Shown in pieces: positions 51,010-60,999 of a stretch of DNA of 64,000 bases. Source of the stretch: Rhizobiaceae bacterium (GTDB taxonomy: Bacteria; Pseudomonadota; Alphaproteobacteria; Rhizobiales; Rhizobiaceae); assembly GCA_023953905.1 (NCBI GenBank), contig JAMLJA010000019.1, positions 1 through 64,000 on the forward strand. The letters run 5' to 3'. The notes beneath the pieces were generated by a model. The model did no database searches and was not told the origin of the DNA. It saw nothing but the letters and a program-made list of their open reading frames with translations. How positions within the stretch are numbered: the first letter of the stretch is position 1; every line of letters starts with the position of its first letter. The translations under genes were made by a program, and so were the position numbers.

Positions 51010-52329
51010 ATGAAGTTTACGAGACGCGATGTGATACGCACTACGGCTGGAGTTGCCGCCGGTGCACTCGGTAGCCGCCTGATCGGCTCTCCCGCCTACG
51101 CCCAAAGTGCTCCAAGTTTTACGCCCGAGTCCGGCGCCTCGCTGCGCCTGCTGCGCTGGTCACCTTTCGTGCAGGGCGATGAGGATCAGTGGCTCGCCAA
51201 CACCAAGAAGTTCACGGACGCGACGGGCGTCGAGGTTCGGGTCGACAAGGAAAGCTGGGAGGACATTCGTCCCAAGGCCGCGGTTGCCGCCAATGTCGGC
51301 TCCGGTCCCGACCTGATGCTGGTCTGGTTCGACGATGCGCATCAGTATCCTGACAAACTGCTCGATGTCACCGACATCGGAGAGTATCTCGGCGGCAAGT
51401 ATGGCGGTTGGTATGACGGTCCAAAGGGCTATGCGACCCGTGACGGCAAGTTCATCGGCCTGCCGCTCGCGGCAATCGGGAACGCCATTGTTTACCGCGA
51501 GAGCTGGGTGAAGGAAGCCGGTTTCTCGGAGTTCCCCAAGGATACGGCGACTTTCCTTGAACTGTGCAAGGCGCTTCAGAAGAACGGCCATCCGGCTGGC
51601 TTCACGCATGGTCACGGGGTCGGCGACGGCAACAACTACGCCCATTGGCTGCTCTGGAGCCATGGCGGCATGATGGTTGACGAGAGCGGCAAGGTGGCGA
51701 TCAACAGCCCCGAGACGATGAAGTCGCTGGAATACGCGATGGAGCTCTACAAGACCTTCATCCCCGGCACGGAGAGCTGGCTCGACGTCAACAACAACCG
51801 CGCCTTCCTGGCGGGCGAACTCGGCGTGATCGCCAACGGCATCTCCGCCTATAATACTGCCAAGAACAGCGACGATCCGAAGCTGCAGGAGATTGCCAAG
51901 GACACCCGCACGACGAACCTGCCGATCGGCCCGGTGGGCAAGTCGGTCGAGTTGCATCAGACGACGGTCGGCGTGATCTTCAAGCACACGCCTTACCCGA
52001 ATGCGGCGAAGGCCTATCTGCAGTTCATGTTCGAAGCCGAGCAGATGAACGACTGGATCGAGAAGTCAGCAGGATATTGCTGCCAGACGCTCAAGGCGTT
52101 CGCCGACAATCCGATCTGGTCCGCCGATCCGAACAACGCAGCCTATGCACGGGCATCGGAGACGTTGCGCCCGAACGGCTATGCGGGACCGCTCGGCTAC
52201 GCCTCGGCGGCGACCATGGCCGATTACGTGCTCGTTGACATGTACGCACGTGCTGTCACCGGTCAGGCAACGCCGCAGGAAGCCATGGAAGAGGCCGAGA
52301 AGCGGGCCAACCGCTACTATCGGGTCTAG
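51010..52329 (+). CDS. Sugar ABC transporter binding protein with Tat signal
   Basis: 439 residues. The N-terminus has a twin-arginine motif (FTRRDVIRTTAG) and a cleavage site near SPAYAQS, so export by Tat is likely, which is less common for sugar binding proteins. The mature part is an extracellular solute-binding family 1 fold (LLRWSPFVQGDED, GSGPDLMLVWFDDAHQYPD, GLPLAAIGNAIVYRESW). The ligand is likely a sugar or sugar derivative. Separated from the ATPase gene by 68 bases and followed by a repeat-like region. Confidence 0.9.
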   Translation: MKFTRRDVIRTTAGVAAGALGSRLIGSPAYAQSAPSFTPESGASLRLLRWSPFVQGDEDQWLANTKKFTDATGVEVRVDKESWEDIRPKAAVAANVGSGPDLMLVWFDDAHQYPDKLLDVTDIGEYLGGKYGGWYDGPKGYATRDGKFIGLPLAAIGNAIVYRESWVKEAGFSEFPKDTATFLELCKALQKNGHPAGFTHGHGVGDGNNYAHWLLWSHGGMMVDESGKVAINSPETMKSLEYAMELYKTFIPGTESWLDVNNNRAFLAGELGVIANGISAYNTAKNSDDPKLQEIAKDTRTTNLPIGPVGKSVELHQTTVGVIFKHTPYPNAAKAYLQFMFEAEQMNDWIEKSAGYCCQTLKAFADNPIWSADPNNAAYARASETLRPNGYAGPLGYASAATMADYVLVDMYARAVTGQATPQEAMEEAEKRANRYYRV

Positions 52330-52345
52330 TTTCCAAAACGCGCTC

Positions 52346-52427
52346 GCCCTCCCTCGCAGTAGGGGGAGGGCAGGTGTCCGCAGTGACTGCGAGTTTCAGC
52401 TCTCTCCTTCTTCGAGGCAGGAGAAGG
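52346..52427. repeat. REP-like palindromic element between binding protein and permease genes
   Basis: GCCCTCCC (52346-52353) and GGGAGGGC (52364-52371) form a perfect 8-base hairpin, followed by TCTCCT / AGGAGA pairing near 52402-52427. The composition resembles short intergenic mosaic repeats common in rhizobial genomes. Its place after a binding protein gene suits an mRNA-stabilising or partial-termination role. Confidence 0.45.
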
Positions 52428-52492
52428 CTGCCCATACCACCGGATTGACGCATCTATGACAGACGCCCAGCGACAGATTTGGGGAACCAGCC

Positions 52493-53428
52493 ATGGCCTC
52501 TGAAACCACGGTTCCACCCCGCGCTTCCTTCTTCGGAGGGATGGCGGAGAGCCGTGGGTGGCTCTCATTCTGGTTCCTGCTGCCGGCAGGTGCCTTGCTT
52601 CTGATATTTCTCACCTATCCGCTTGGCCTGGGCATTTGGCTAGGCTTCACGGATACGCGCGTCGGCAGGGACGGCATTTTCATCGGTCTGGAGAATTACG
52701 AATATCTCTGGGACGATTCGATATTCTGGCTCTCGGTCTTCAACACGCTGCTCTACACAGTCAGCGCCTCCATTCTGAAATTCGTTCTCGGATTGTGGCT
52801 GGCGCTTTTGCTCAACGAGAACCTGCCCATGAAGTCCTTCTTCAGGGCGGTCGTTCTGTTGCCGTGGGTGGTGCCGACTGTGCTTTCGGCGATCGCGTTC
52901 TGGTGGATCTACGACGCGCAGTTTTCCATCATTTCCTGGGCGCTGATAGAAATGGGTATCATTGATCAGCGCATAAACTTCCTCGGAGATCCGACGAATG
53001 CGCGTGCCTCCGTCATTGCGGCGAATGTCTGGCGCGGCATTCCTTTTGTAGCCATCACCTTGCTCGCCGGTCTCCAGACGATTCCGCAGTCTCTCTACGA
53101 GGCCGCGACGCTCGATGGCGCATCGCGTTGGCGCCTTTTCCGGCATGTCACGCTGCCCCTGCTGACGCCCATCATCGCCATCACCATGACCTTTTCGGTG
53201 CTATTCACTTTTACGGACTTCCAATTGATCTACGTGCTGACGCGCGGCGGACCCGTGAACGCCACCCATCTGATGGCGACCCTATCCTTCCAGCGCGGCA
53301 TTTCCGGTGGCCAGCTCGGAGAAGGCGCGGCGATCGCGGTCGCCATGATCCCGTTCCTGCTGGCTGCGATCCTGTTCAGCTATTTCGGTCTTCAGCGCCG
53401 CAAATGGCAACAGGGCGGGAGCGACTGA
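52493..53428 (+). CDS. Sugar ABC transporter permease, MalF/UgpA-like
   Basis: 311 residues with about six membrane helices, first FWFLLPAGALLLIFLTYPLG. The EAA loop is YEAATLDGASRWRLFRHVTLP. LTRGGPVNATHLMATLSFQ is typical of CUT1 permeases. It pairs with the next gene, whose ATG comes 1 base after its stop. Start at 52493 is supported by GGGGA upstream. Confidence 0.92.
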   Translation: MASETTVPPRASFFGGMAESRGWLSFWFLLPAGALLLIFLTYPLGLGIWLGFTDTRVGRDGIFIGLENYEYLWDDSIFWLSVFNTLLYTVSASILKFVLGLWLALLLNENLPMKSFFRAVVLLPWVVPTVLSAIAFWWIYDAQFSIISWALIEMGIIDQRINFLGDPTNARASVIAANVWRGIPFVAITLLAGLQTIPQSLYEAATLDGASRWRLFRHVTLPLLTPIIAITMTFSVLFTFTDFQLIYVLTRGGPVNATHLMATLSFQRGISGGQLGEGAAIAVAMIPFLLAAILFSYFGLQRRKWQQGGSD

Positions 53429-53429
53429 T

Positions 53430-54323
53430 ATGGCCAAGACCGAGGTTTCCAACGCGGCCGCTGGCGATGAAGGCGGTATGGGCTATCTGGAGAGCCTGCC
53501 CCGCCGGGTGGTCACGCTCTATCTGCCCCTCATCATCTTCGTCATCGTCCTCTTGTTCCCCTTCTACTGGATGGCTGTGACGGCGCTCAAGCCGGATCAG
53601 GAGATGACAAACTTCAACGACTTCAGCCCCTTCTGGGTCGTGCATCCGACGTTTGAACATATTCGCTACCTGCTGTTCGATACGTCCTATCCGGGCTGGC
53701 TGTGGAACACGGTCGTGATCTCGGTCGGGGCAACCTTCATTTCGCTGCTCGCGTCAGTCTTCGCCGCCTATGCGATCGAAAGATTGCGCTTCACCGGCTC
53801 GCGGCAAGTCGGACTTGCGATCTTCCTGGCCTATCTCGTACCGCCCTCGATCCTGTTCATCCCCTTGTCGGTCATGGTGTTCAATCTGGGGCTCTATGAC
53901 ACGCCGTTCGCGCTGATCCTGACCTATCCGACATTTCTAGTGCCGTTCTGCACCTGGCTGTTGATGGGCTATTTTCGGTCGATCCCTTTCGAACTGGAGG
54001 AATGCGCCCTGATCGACGGCGCCAGCCGCTGGCAGATTTTGACCAAGATCGTTCTGCCATTGTCGGTGCCGGGCTTGATCTCGGCAGGCATCTTCGCATT
54101 CACGCTGTCATGGAATGAGTTCATCTACGCGCTGACATTCATCCAGTCGTCGGAGAACAAGACCGTTCCTGTGGGCGTATTGACCGAACTCGTGCGCTCC
54201 GACGTTTATGAATGGGGCGCGCTCATGGCCGGAGCCCTGATCGGCTCGCTGCCCGTGGTCATCCTGTATTCCTTCTTCGTGGACTACTACGTCTCGTCGA
54301 TGACCGGAGCGGTCAAGGAGTAG
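53430..54323 (+). CDS. Sugar ABC transporter permease, MalG/UgpE-like
   Basis: 297 residues, six membrane helices. EAA loop LEECALIDGASRWQILTKIVLP; the N-terminal hydrophobic segment IFVIVLLFPFYWMAVTALKP is typical of MalG-type permeases. Last gene of the sugar uptake operon, followed by an intrinsic-type terminator. Confidence 0.92.
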   Translation: MAKTEVSNAAAGDEGGMGYLESLPRRVVTLYLPLIIFVIVLLFPFYWMAVTALKPDQEMTNFNDFSPFWVVHPTFEHIRYLLFDTSYPGWLWNTVVISVGATFISLLASVFAAYAIERLRFTGSRQVGLAIFLAYLVPPSILFIPLSVMVFNLGLYDTPFALILTYPTFLVPFCTWLLMGYFRSIPFELEECALIDGASRWQILTKIVLPLSVPGLISAGIFAFTLSWNEFIYALTFIQSSENKTVPVGVLTELVRSDVYEWGALMAGALIGSLPVVILYSFFVDYYVSSMTGAVKE

Positions 54324-54376
54324 CGGCGTCGGGAGACGCAAACTACTGACTTCTGCGCCTACGCTGAGAATGCAAA

Positions 54377-54407
54377 AAGCCGGCCCCGTATGCATCGGGA
54401 CCGGCTT
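54377..54407. terminator. Bidirectional terminator between sugar ABC operon and secA
   Basis: AAGCCGG and CCGGCTT, extended by CCCG/CGGG, enclose TATGCAT. On the plus strand CTTT follows the stem; on the minus strand the stem runs into TTTTT, which makes a good intrinsic terminator for secA. Confidence 0.7.
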
Positions 54408-54439
54408 CTTTCATGCGAGCTTGTTGCCCGTCGTTGCCC

Positions 54440-57181
54440 TCAGGCGAATGTTCCGTGGCAATGCTTGTATTTCTTGCCCGAACCACAAGGGCAGGCTTCG
54501 TTACGCCCGACCTTGCCCCAGCTTGTGGGGTCGTTCGGATCACGATCTTCCGGGTCCACGACGCGTTCGGAAGTGACGCGCGTCAGCAATGCTGCATCGC
54601 CGAATTCACCGTCTTGAAACTCGTCCTCGCCGGTATCGGCATCGAGATGATGGCCAATGGTCTGCGGCGCTTGCGGCGGCGGTGCGTCCGCGGCCTCGCG
54701 AACCAGCTCGACACGCATCAGCTGGGCTGTCACAGCCTGGCGCAGATTGGTGAGCATAGTCTGGAAGAGCTCGAAGCCCTCCTGCTTGTATTCCTGCAGC
54801 GGGTCACGCTGCGCGTAGCCGCGGAAGCCAACCACCGAACGCAGATGGTCGAGGTTGACAAGCTGTTCGCGCCAGAGGTGATCGAGTGTCTGCAGCAGGA
54901 CCGAGCGCTCGACATAGGACATGACATCCGGGCCGAAGCGTTCGGCGCGCTCCTGTGCGGCCTCGTCGCTCATCTTGATCAGACGTTCCCGAACTTCTTC
55001 GTCCGCGATGCCTTCTTCCTTGGCCCATTCATCGACCGGAACATCCAGGTTCAGGACATTCCGCACGTCTTCCTTGAGTGCCAAGGTGTCCCATTGCTCA
55101 GGATAGGCATTTTCCGGAATGCGTTTGGCCACCAGCTCTTCGACGACATCGTGCCTCATCTCGGTGACGGTATCGGTGAGGTTCTCGCCGTCCATCAGAT
55201 CGAGACGCTGCTCGAACACCACCTTGCGCTGGTCGTTCATCACGTCGTCGAACTTGAGAAGATTTTTGCGAATGTCGAAGTTGCGCGCCTCGACCTTCTT
55301 CTGGGCCTTCTCCAGAGCCTTGTTGATCCAGGGGTGCGTGATGGCTTCGTCTTCCTTGAGACCAAGCTTCTGTAACATGCCGTCCATGCGTTCGGAGCCG
55401 AAGATCCGCATCAGATCGTCCTGAAGTGACAGGAAGAACTTGGAGCGTCCCGGATCACCCTGACGACCGGAACGTCCCCGCAGCTGATTGTCGATGCGGC
55501 GCGATTCGTGGCGCTCGGTGGCAAGCACATAGAGCCCGCCGGCACCGAGAGCCTTTTGCTTCAGCTTGGCGACATCCTCGCGGATTGCCTTCTCGCGCGC
55601 ATCCCGCTCGGAACCGGGTTCCATGTCACCCAGTTCTTCCTCGATGCGCATGTCGGCATTTCCACCGAGCTGGATGTCGGTGCCACGGCCCGCCATGTTG
55701 GTCGCGATCGTAATCGCGCCGGGTTTGCCCGCCTGCGCAACGATCTGCGCCTCCTGTTCGTGATGGCGCGCATTGAGGACCTGAAATTCCGTGAAGCCGT
55801 CCTTGCGCAGCCGCTCGGCAAGATGCTCGGATTTCTCGATCGAAGTGGTGCCGACGAGAATGGGCTGCCCCTTCGCTCGCGCTTCGTGAATTTCCTTCAC
55901 GATGGCGCGGTATTTCTCCTCGACCGTGCGATAAACTTCGTCGTGCTCGTCCAAACGCTGCACGGGAAGGTTGGTCGGCACTTCAATGACTTCGAGGCCG
56001 TAGATGTTGCCGAATTCCTCGGCTTCGGTCTGTGCCGTACCGGTCATGCCGGCAAGTTTGCCATACATGCGGAAGTAGTTCTGGAAGGTGATAGATGCCA
56101 GCGTCTGGTTCTCGGGCTGGATCTGGACATGTTCCTTGGCTTCCAACGCCTGATGAAGGCCTTCCGAAAAGCGTCGGCCGGGCATCATGCGGCCCGTGAA
56201 TTCGTCGATGATGACGATCTCGCCATTGCGGACAATATAGTCCTTATCCTTAGTGAACAGGCGGTGCGCCTTGAGCGCATTGTTGACGTGGTGGACCATG
56301 GCGACGTTTTCCACGTCGTACAGCGACTCGCCCCGAAGAAGACCTGCCGCGCGCAAGATGTTCTCAACCTTCTCCGTCCCGTCCTCGGTGAAGATTGCGG
56401 TGCGCTGCTTCTCGTCGACTTCGTAGTCGGAAGGATCGATCTTGGCGATGACGGCGTCGATCGTGTTGTACATCTCGGAACGGTCCTCGAGAGGACCGGA
56501 GATGATCAGGGGTGTGCGCGCCTCGTCGATCAGGATCGAATCGACTTCGTCCACGATCGCGTAGTTGTGTCCGCGCTGGACCATCTGCTCGCGCTCATAT
56601 TTCATGTTGTCGCGCAGATAGTCGAAGCCGAGTTCATTATTGGTCGCGTAGGTGACATCGCAGGCATAGGCCTCGCGCCGCTGAGTATCGTCCATGCCGT
56701 GGACGATGGTGCCGACGGTCAGCCCGAGGAACCGGTAGATGCGACCCATCCATTCGGCATCGCGGCTTGCCAGATAGTCATTCACCGTAACGACGTGTAC
56801 GCCCTTGCTGGAAAGAGCGTTCAGATAAACAGGCAGCGTTGCGACCAAGGTCTTGCCTTCACCGGTGCGCATTTCTGCGATGCCGCCTTCGTGCAATACC
56901 ATGCCGCCCATGAGCTGGACGTCGAAAGGCCGCATGCCGAGCACGCGTTTGGCTGCCTCGCGCACTGTGGCGAATGCCGGAACGAGCAGGTCGTTGAGGT
57001 TTCCGCCATTTGCGAGCTGTTCGCGAAATTGCAGGGTACGAGCCTTCAACTGCTCGTCGGAAAGCGCGGAGAGTTCATCCTCCAATGCGTTGATCGCAGC
57101 CACGCGTGGCCTGAAGCCCTTGATGCGGCGATCGTTTGACGAACCGAAAATCTTGCGTGCGACACTGCCGAAGTTGACCAT
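54440..57181 (-). CDS. secA: Preprotein translocase ATPase SecA
   Basis: 913 residues, complete. The motor drives proteins through SecYEG. Walker A MRTGEGKT at 104-111, DEVDSILIDEARTPLI, the second nucleotide domain TNMAGRGTDIQLGGN and RGRSGRQGDPG, and the C-terminal zinc-binding SecB site CPCGSGKKYKHCHG are all visible. It is divergent from ppiC with 241 bases between the starts. Confidence 0.98.
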   Translation of the reverse strand: MVNFGSVARKIFGSSNDRRIKGFRPRVAAINALEDELSALSDEQLKARTLQFREQLANGGNLNDLLVPAFATVREAAKRVLGMRPFDVQLMGGMVLHEGGIAEMRTGEGKTLVATLPVYLNALSSKGVHVVTVNDYLASRDAEWMGRIYRFLGLTVGTIVHGMDDTQRREAYACDVTYATNNELGFDYLRDNMKYEREQMVQRGHNYAIVDEVDSILIDEARTPLIISGPLEDRSEMYNTIDAVIAKIDPSDYEVDEKQRTAIFTEDGTEKVENILRAAGLLRGESLYDVENVAMVHHVNNALKAHRLFTKDKDYIVRNGEIVIIDEFTGRMMPGRRFSEGLHQALEAKEHVQIQPENQTLASITFQNYFRMYGKLAGMTGTAQTEAEEFGNIYGLEVIEVPTNLPVQRLDEHDEVYRTVEEKYRAIVKEIHEARAKGQPILVGTTSIEKSEHLAERLRKDGFTEFQVLNARHHEQEAQIVAQAGKPGAITIATNMAGRGTDIQLGGNADMRIEEELGDMEPGSERDAREKAIREDVAKLKQKALGAGGLYVLATERHESRRIDNQLRGRSGRQGDPGRSKFFLSLQDDLMRIFGSERMDGMLQKLGLKEDEAITHPWINKALEKAQKKVEARNFDIRKNLLKFDDVMNDQRKVVFEQRLDLMDGENLTDTVTEMRHDVVEELVAKRIPENAYPEQWDTLALKEDVRNVLNLDVPVDEWAKEEGIADEEVRERLIKMSDEAAQERAERFGPDVMSYVERSVLLQTLDHLWREQLVNLDHLRSVVGFRGYAQRDPLQEYKQEGFELFQTMLTNLRQAVTAQLMRVELVREAADAPPPQAPQTIGHHLDADTGEDEFQDGEFGDAALLTRVTSERVVDPEDRDPNDPTSWGKVGRNEACPCGSGKKYKHCHGTFA

Positions 57182-57422
57182 CCAGTGGTCCTTTCATCCC
57201 ATTCAGGGCCGACCGTGGGACGCCGGCCAAACCCGCCATACAAAGTTAGAGGCGGACGGAAACAGAAATGCGCCCCGAAAACGCTTCTGGACGCAAAGTC
57301 GTTGGACAGATAAGAGGGGGCCGAACCGATGTCAACGCCGCGTGAATACACGGTTGCGCGCTGAATTCTGCCACATTCGGGCCGCCTTGAGTACGGCTCA
57401 AAGCCTTCACCGGAGACAATTC

Positions 57423-58316
57423 ATGCTGGTTGCAACGCGTCATTGGAGGTCCCTGGGCCTCGCAGTCGGACTATCGCTCGCCCTTTTGGCCGGCGCTCAT
57501 GCCGAAGAGGACAAGGTTGTCGCCACCGTTAATGGCCAGCCCATAACGGAGAGCGAGCTCAAGATCGCGATTACGGATCTTGACCCCCAATTTGCCCGGC
57601 TTCCCGCCGAGCAGCAGCGTGCGGCCGCACTATCTGCCCTGATCGAATTGCGCGTCATGGCAGACGAGGCCGTTGCCAAGGGGCTGGACAAGGATCCCGA
57701 TTTCCAGCTCCGCATGGCAATGTTGAACCAGCGCGCGCTGCACAGCGAGGTGGTCGACAAGGAAGTCTCCAAATCCATCACCGACGAGGAGATTCGCGCC
57801 CGCTACGACAAGGAAATCGCCGCGCAGCCGCCCGAGAATGAGGTCCACGCCCGTCACATTCTGGTGAAAACCAAGGAAGAGGCCGACGACATCATCAAGC
57901 AACTTGATGGCGGCGCGGACTTTGAAAAGCTCGCGGGCGAGAAGACTGAGGACCCCAGCGGCAAGACCAGCGGCGGCGATCTCGGCTATTTTGGTGCCGG
58001 CCAGATGGTCCCCGAATTCGAGAAGGCTGCATTCGCGCTGGAGCCCGGTTCCTATACCAAGGAACCCGTACAGTCGCAGTTCGGCTGGCATGTCATCAAG
58101 GTCGAGGACAAGCGCGCCAAGCAGCCCCCGGCTTTCGATGACGTCAAGGAACAGCTCCGCAATGTCGTGCTTCGCGAAAAGTATTTCGAACTCGCCAAGA
58201 AGCTGCGCGCCGAAGCCAAGGTCGACATCGCGGATGCCGATCTGAAAAAGGCATTGGAGCCCGCCCCCGTCGAGGCGGACGAAAAGCCGGCGGAAGAGCC
58301 TGCCAAGGCTCAGTAA
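57423..58316 (+). CDS. Parvulin-type peptidyl-prolyl cis-trans isomerase (PpiC/SurA-like)
   Basis: 297 residues with a Sec signal peptide cleaved near AGAHAEE and a GGAGA ribosome site. A SurA-type N-terminal region (about 30-130) precedes one parvulin domain (about 135-230) with VHARHILVKTKEEADDI, GGDLGYFGAGQMVPEFEKAAF and QSQFGWHVIKV. The acidic/Ala/Pro-rich tail is probably disordered. Acts on outer membrane or secreted proteins in the periplasm. Confidence 0.92.
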   Translation: MLVATRHWRSLGLAVGLSLALLAGAHAEEDKVVATVNGQPITESELKIAITDLDPQFARLPAEQQRAAALSALIELRVMADEAVAKGLDKDPDFQLRMAMLNQRALHSEVVDKEVSKSITDEEIRARYDKEIAAQPPENEVHARHILVKTKEEADDIIKQLDGGADFEKLAGEKTEDPSGKTSGGDLGYFGAGQMVPEFEKAAFALEPGSYTKEPVQSQFGWHVIKVEDKRAKQPPAFDDVKEQLRNVVLREKYFELAKKLRAEAKVDIADADLKKALEPAPVEADEKPAEEPAKAQ

Positions 58317-58330
58317 GGTACTTTAAAGCA

Positions 58331-58365
58331 GCGGCGGCCCGGTTCCTTAAGTGCCGAGCCGTCGC
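58331..58365 (+). terminator. Hairpin after the isomerase gene
   Basis: GCGGCGGC and GCCGTCGC pair with one mismatch, with CGG/CCG inside, around TTCCTTAAGTG. It lies 15 bases after the stop and may end the transcript before argJ; no T-tract follows. Confidence 0.4.
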
Positions 58366-58466
58366 GGCCCGAAAGCCTTCACACAGGGCGAGCCCGCTCT
58401 CTTGCGTGGAGCGCTGCTATCAGGCAAACGAAGCACTGATCGCACCTACAGCGCCCAGAGGCTTGC

Positions 58467-59708
58467 ATGTCCACCACCGTTTCTCCGCTAGCGCCCAAGA
58501 AGTTCACACGCATGCCCGCAGTCGATGGCGTGCGCATGGTGACGGCCGAAGCGGGGATAAAATACAAGAACCGTACCGATCTCCTGCTCATGGTGTTTGA
58601 CGAGGGCACTGAGGTTGCAGGCGTTTTCACGCGGTCGAAATGTCCGTCCGCTCCGGTCGATCTGTGCCGCGAGAATCTTTCCGGCGGGACCGCGCGCGTG
58701 CTGGTCGTGAATTCTGGCAACGCCAACGCTTTCACCGGCAAGAAGGGCAGGGCGGCGACGTCTGCCACCGCGCAGGCCGCCGCCGCGGCGGTCGGTTGCC
58801 AGACGAGCGAAGTGTTCCTCGCGTCGACGGGAGTGATCGGGGAACCGCTTGACGCCGGCAAGTTCACTCACCTGCTCAAGGATATGGCAGGAAGCGCCGA
58901 GGCGGATTTCTGGGCCGAGGCCGGCAAGGCCATCATGACCACCGACACCTATCCGAAATACGCAACCGCGACGGTTCGGCTTGGCGACGCGAATGTGACC
59001 ATCAACGGCATTGCCAAGGGGGCGGGAATGATCGCGCCCGACATGGCCACCATGCTGTCTTTCGTCGTCACGGACGCGCCAATCTCAGCGTCCGCATTGC
59101 AGGAAATGTTGTCGGCCGGAACAAAGGGCACGTTCAACGCCGTGACGGTGGATAGCGATACGTCGACCAGCGACACGCTGCTCCTGTTTGCGACCGGCGC
59201 AGCGGCGCGGAATGGCGCCCAGAAGATTACAGACGCCAGGGATCCGCGGTTGATGCAGTTCCGCCGCGCTCTCAACCGTATCCTGAAGAACCTCGCATTG
59301 CAGGTGGTTCGCGATGGCGAAGGCGCCCGCAAACAGGTCGAGGTCACAGTGACGGGTGCGAAATCGGCGCGCTCGGCAAAGAAAGTCGCGCTGTCGATTG
59401 CAAATTCGCCCTTGGTCAAGACCGCCGTTGCCGGTGAAGACGCCAATTGGGGTCGCGTCGTCATGGCAGTTGGCAAGGCAGGGGAGCCAGCCGACCGCGA
59501 CCTTCTGTCGATCTGGTTCGGTGACATTCGCGTTGCGCGGGAAGGCGAACGCGATCCGGATTATTCAGAGGACGCGACCTCCGATTATATGAAGCGCGAC
59601 GAGATCGCCATTCGCGTTGATCTCGGGCTCGGGCGCGGCAAGGCCACCGTGTGGACCTGCGATCTCACCAAGGCCTATGTCGAGATCAATGGCGACTACA
59701 GGAGCTGA
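58467..59708 (+). CDS. argJ: Bifunctional ornithine acetyltransferase / N-acetylglutamate synthase
   Basis: 413 residues. ArgJ transfers the acetyl group from N-acetylornithine to glutamate in arginine synthesis. The proprotein cleaves itself before the catalytic Thr195 in PDMATMLSF. VVNSGNANAFTG, KGAGMIAP, DSDTSTSDT and the C-terminal VEINGDYRS are also hallmarks. The downstream GNAT gene begins 2 bases after its stop. Confidence 0.96.
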   Translation: MSTTVSPLAPKKFTRMPAVDGVRMVTAEAGIKYKNRTDLLLMVFDEGTEVAGVFTRSKCPSAPVDLCRENLSGGTARVLVVNSGNANAFTGKKGRAATSATAQAAAAAVGCQTSEVFLASTGVIGEPLDAGKFTHLLKDMAGSAEADFWAEAGKAIMTTDTYPKYATATVRLGDANVTINGIAKGAGMIAPDMATMLSFVVTDAPISASALQEMLSAGTKGTFNAVTVDSDTSTSDTLLLFATGAAARNGAQKITDARDPRLMQFRRALNRILKNLALQVVRDGEGARKQVEVTVTGAKSARSAKKVALSIANSPLVKTAVAGEDANWGRVVMAVGKAGEPADRDLLSIWFGDIRVAREGERDPDYSEDATSDYMKRDEIAIRVDLGLGRGKATVWTCDLTKAYVEINGDYRS

Positions 59709-59710
59709 GT

Positions 59711-60487
59711 TTGCCGGCGGCCCTGATCAGCCCTGAACTGGCGTCTGTTCGACGCTTCGAGGCGGCTGGGTTTCGCGCCTGGCCGGCGGCTCACGTGCAT
59801 TATGACGGTAGCTGGCTGCTGCGTGTGACGCCTGGTCACCCGGCAAAGCGGTTGAATTCCGTCAATCCGCTTGATCCAAACGACGTAGACCGTTTCGATG
59901 AACGAATAGCCGCTGCGGGCGATATGTTCGCGCAACGGGACCTTCCCCTGACCTTCCGGCTATCGCCGCTGTCGGGCGAGGCAATGAACGCCCATTTCAA
60001 CAAGGCCGGCTGGAGCGTATTTTCCGAATCTCTGGTGATGCATCGGTCGCTGGATGACAGGCTGATCGCCCCAGCGCTCGACCAGATCCCCATGAAGGAT
60101 GTCGCGCGCTTCGTTGGCGCAGCGATTCGGGCGAAAGGCGCCAGCAACATTTTGCGACCGGCCCTCACAGGCATTCTGTCTGCGATCGAGCCCGAGACCG
60201 GCCTGTTCGCGCTGGAGCGTGGGGACGAAGCCCTGGCGACGGCGATATGTGTGCAGGACGGTGAACTCGCCGGCCTGTTCGAGGTGGCAACGGCACCCGC
60301 GGAGCGCGGCAAGGGCTATGCGCGGCGGATCGTGCTTTCAGCGCTGAAATGGGCGCGCTTGAGGGGCGCCAGAACCGCTTGGCTGCAGGTCGAGGCTGAC
60401 AACGATCATGCTCGGTCGCTCTACGAGTCGCTGGGATTTGCCGAGCTCTACCGCTACCACTACCGCCAGCCCCCCGGGACCACATGA
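59711..60487 (+). CDS. GNAT-family N-acetyltransferase
   Basis: 258 residues from the TTG at 59711, chosen because AGGAG in the end of argJ is 6 bases upstream. The C-terminal half is a GNAT domain with the acetyl-CoA loop AERGKGYARRIVLSAL and the end ADNDHARSLYESLGFAELYRY. The N-terminal half is less conserved. It is coupled to mutT by an ATGA overlap. Substrate unknown. Confidence 0.87.
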   Translation: MPAALISPELASVRRFEAAGFRAWPAAHVHYDGSWLLRVTPGHPAKRLNSVNPLDPNDVDRFDERIAAAGDMFAQRDLPLTFRLSPLSGEAMNAHFNKAGWSVFSESLVMHRSLDDRLIAPALDQIPMKDVARFVGAAIRAKGASNILRPALTGILSAIEPETGLFALERGDEALATAICVQDGELAGLFEVATAPAERGKGYARRIVLSALKWARLRGARTAWLQVEADNDHARSLYESLGFAELYRYHYRQPPGTT

Positions 60488-60894
60488 GCGAGCACCGCAA
60501 ACTTCTTCTGGTGGCCGCATGTGCCCTGATCGACGCCGACGGCCGTGTTTTGCTCGCCCAGCGTCCTCCAGGAAAGACCCTCGCTGGAATGTGGGAGTTT
60601 CCCGGCGGCAAGGTCGAACCTGGCGAAACGCCGGAAGAGACACTGATCCGCGAGCTTCGCGAGGAGGTCGCGATCGAAGTGAAGGCGGCCTGTCTCGCCC
60701 CGCTGACGTTCGCCAGTCATTCCTATGAGACTTTCCATCTTCTGATGCCGCTCTATGTCTGCCGCCGCTACGAGGGCGTCGCGCGCGCCATGGAGGGGCA
60801 GGTGCTCAAGTGGGTGCGCCCGCGCGACATGCGCGACTTTCCCATGCCGCCTGCGGACGAACCGCTCATCCCTTTTCTGGTAGATCTGCTCTGA
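60484..60894 (+). CDS. mutT: 8-oxo-dGTP diphosphatase MutT
   Basis: 136 residues. The Nudix box runs from Gly41 to about residue 63 (GGKVEPGETPEETLIRELRE and following Glu) and is complete. RPPGKTLAGMWEFPGGK before it is typical of MutT. It removes oxidised guanine nucleotides from the pool. The start overlaps the GNAT stop by 4 bases. Confidence 0.92.
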   Translation: MSEHRKLLLVAACALIDADGRVLLAQRPPGKTLAGMWEFPGGKVEPGETPEETLIRELREEVAIEVKAACLAPLTFASHSYETFHLLMPLYVCRRYEGVARAMEGQVLKWVRPRDMRDFPMPPADEPLIPFLVDLL

Positions 60895-60999
60895 TCCTGC
60901 CATCTCCGAAGTCTTAACGGATCGTTCATGGGATCATGAAAGATGTAAGCTTCGGATGCCTCGGATCGTCCGCGATCAATTCGGCTCCAGGAGGCCGGA

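Noticed and set aside
55508..57139. 543-codon frame on the plus strand opposite secA
   Set aside because: secA is complete on the minus strand; the opposing frame has no domain and repeated hydrophobic/His patterns that mirror the SecA codons.
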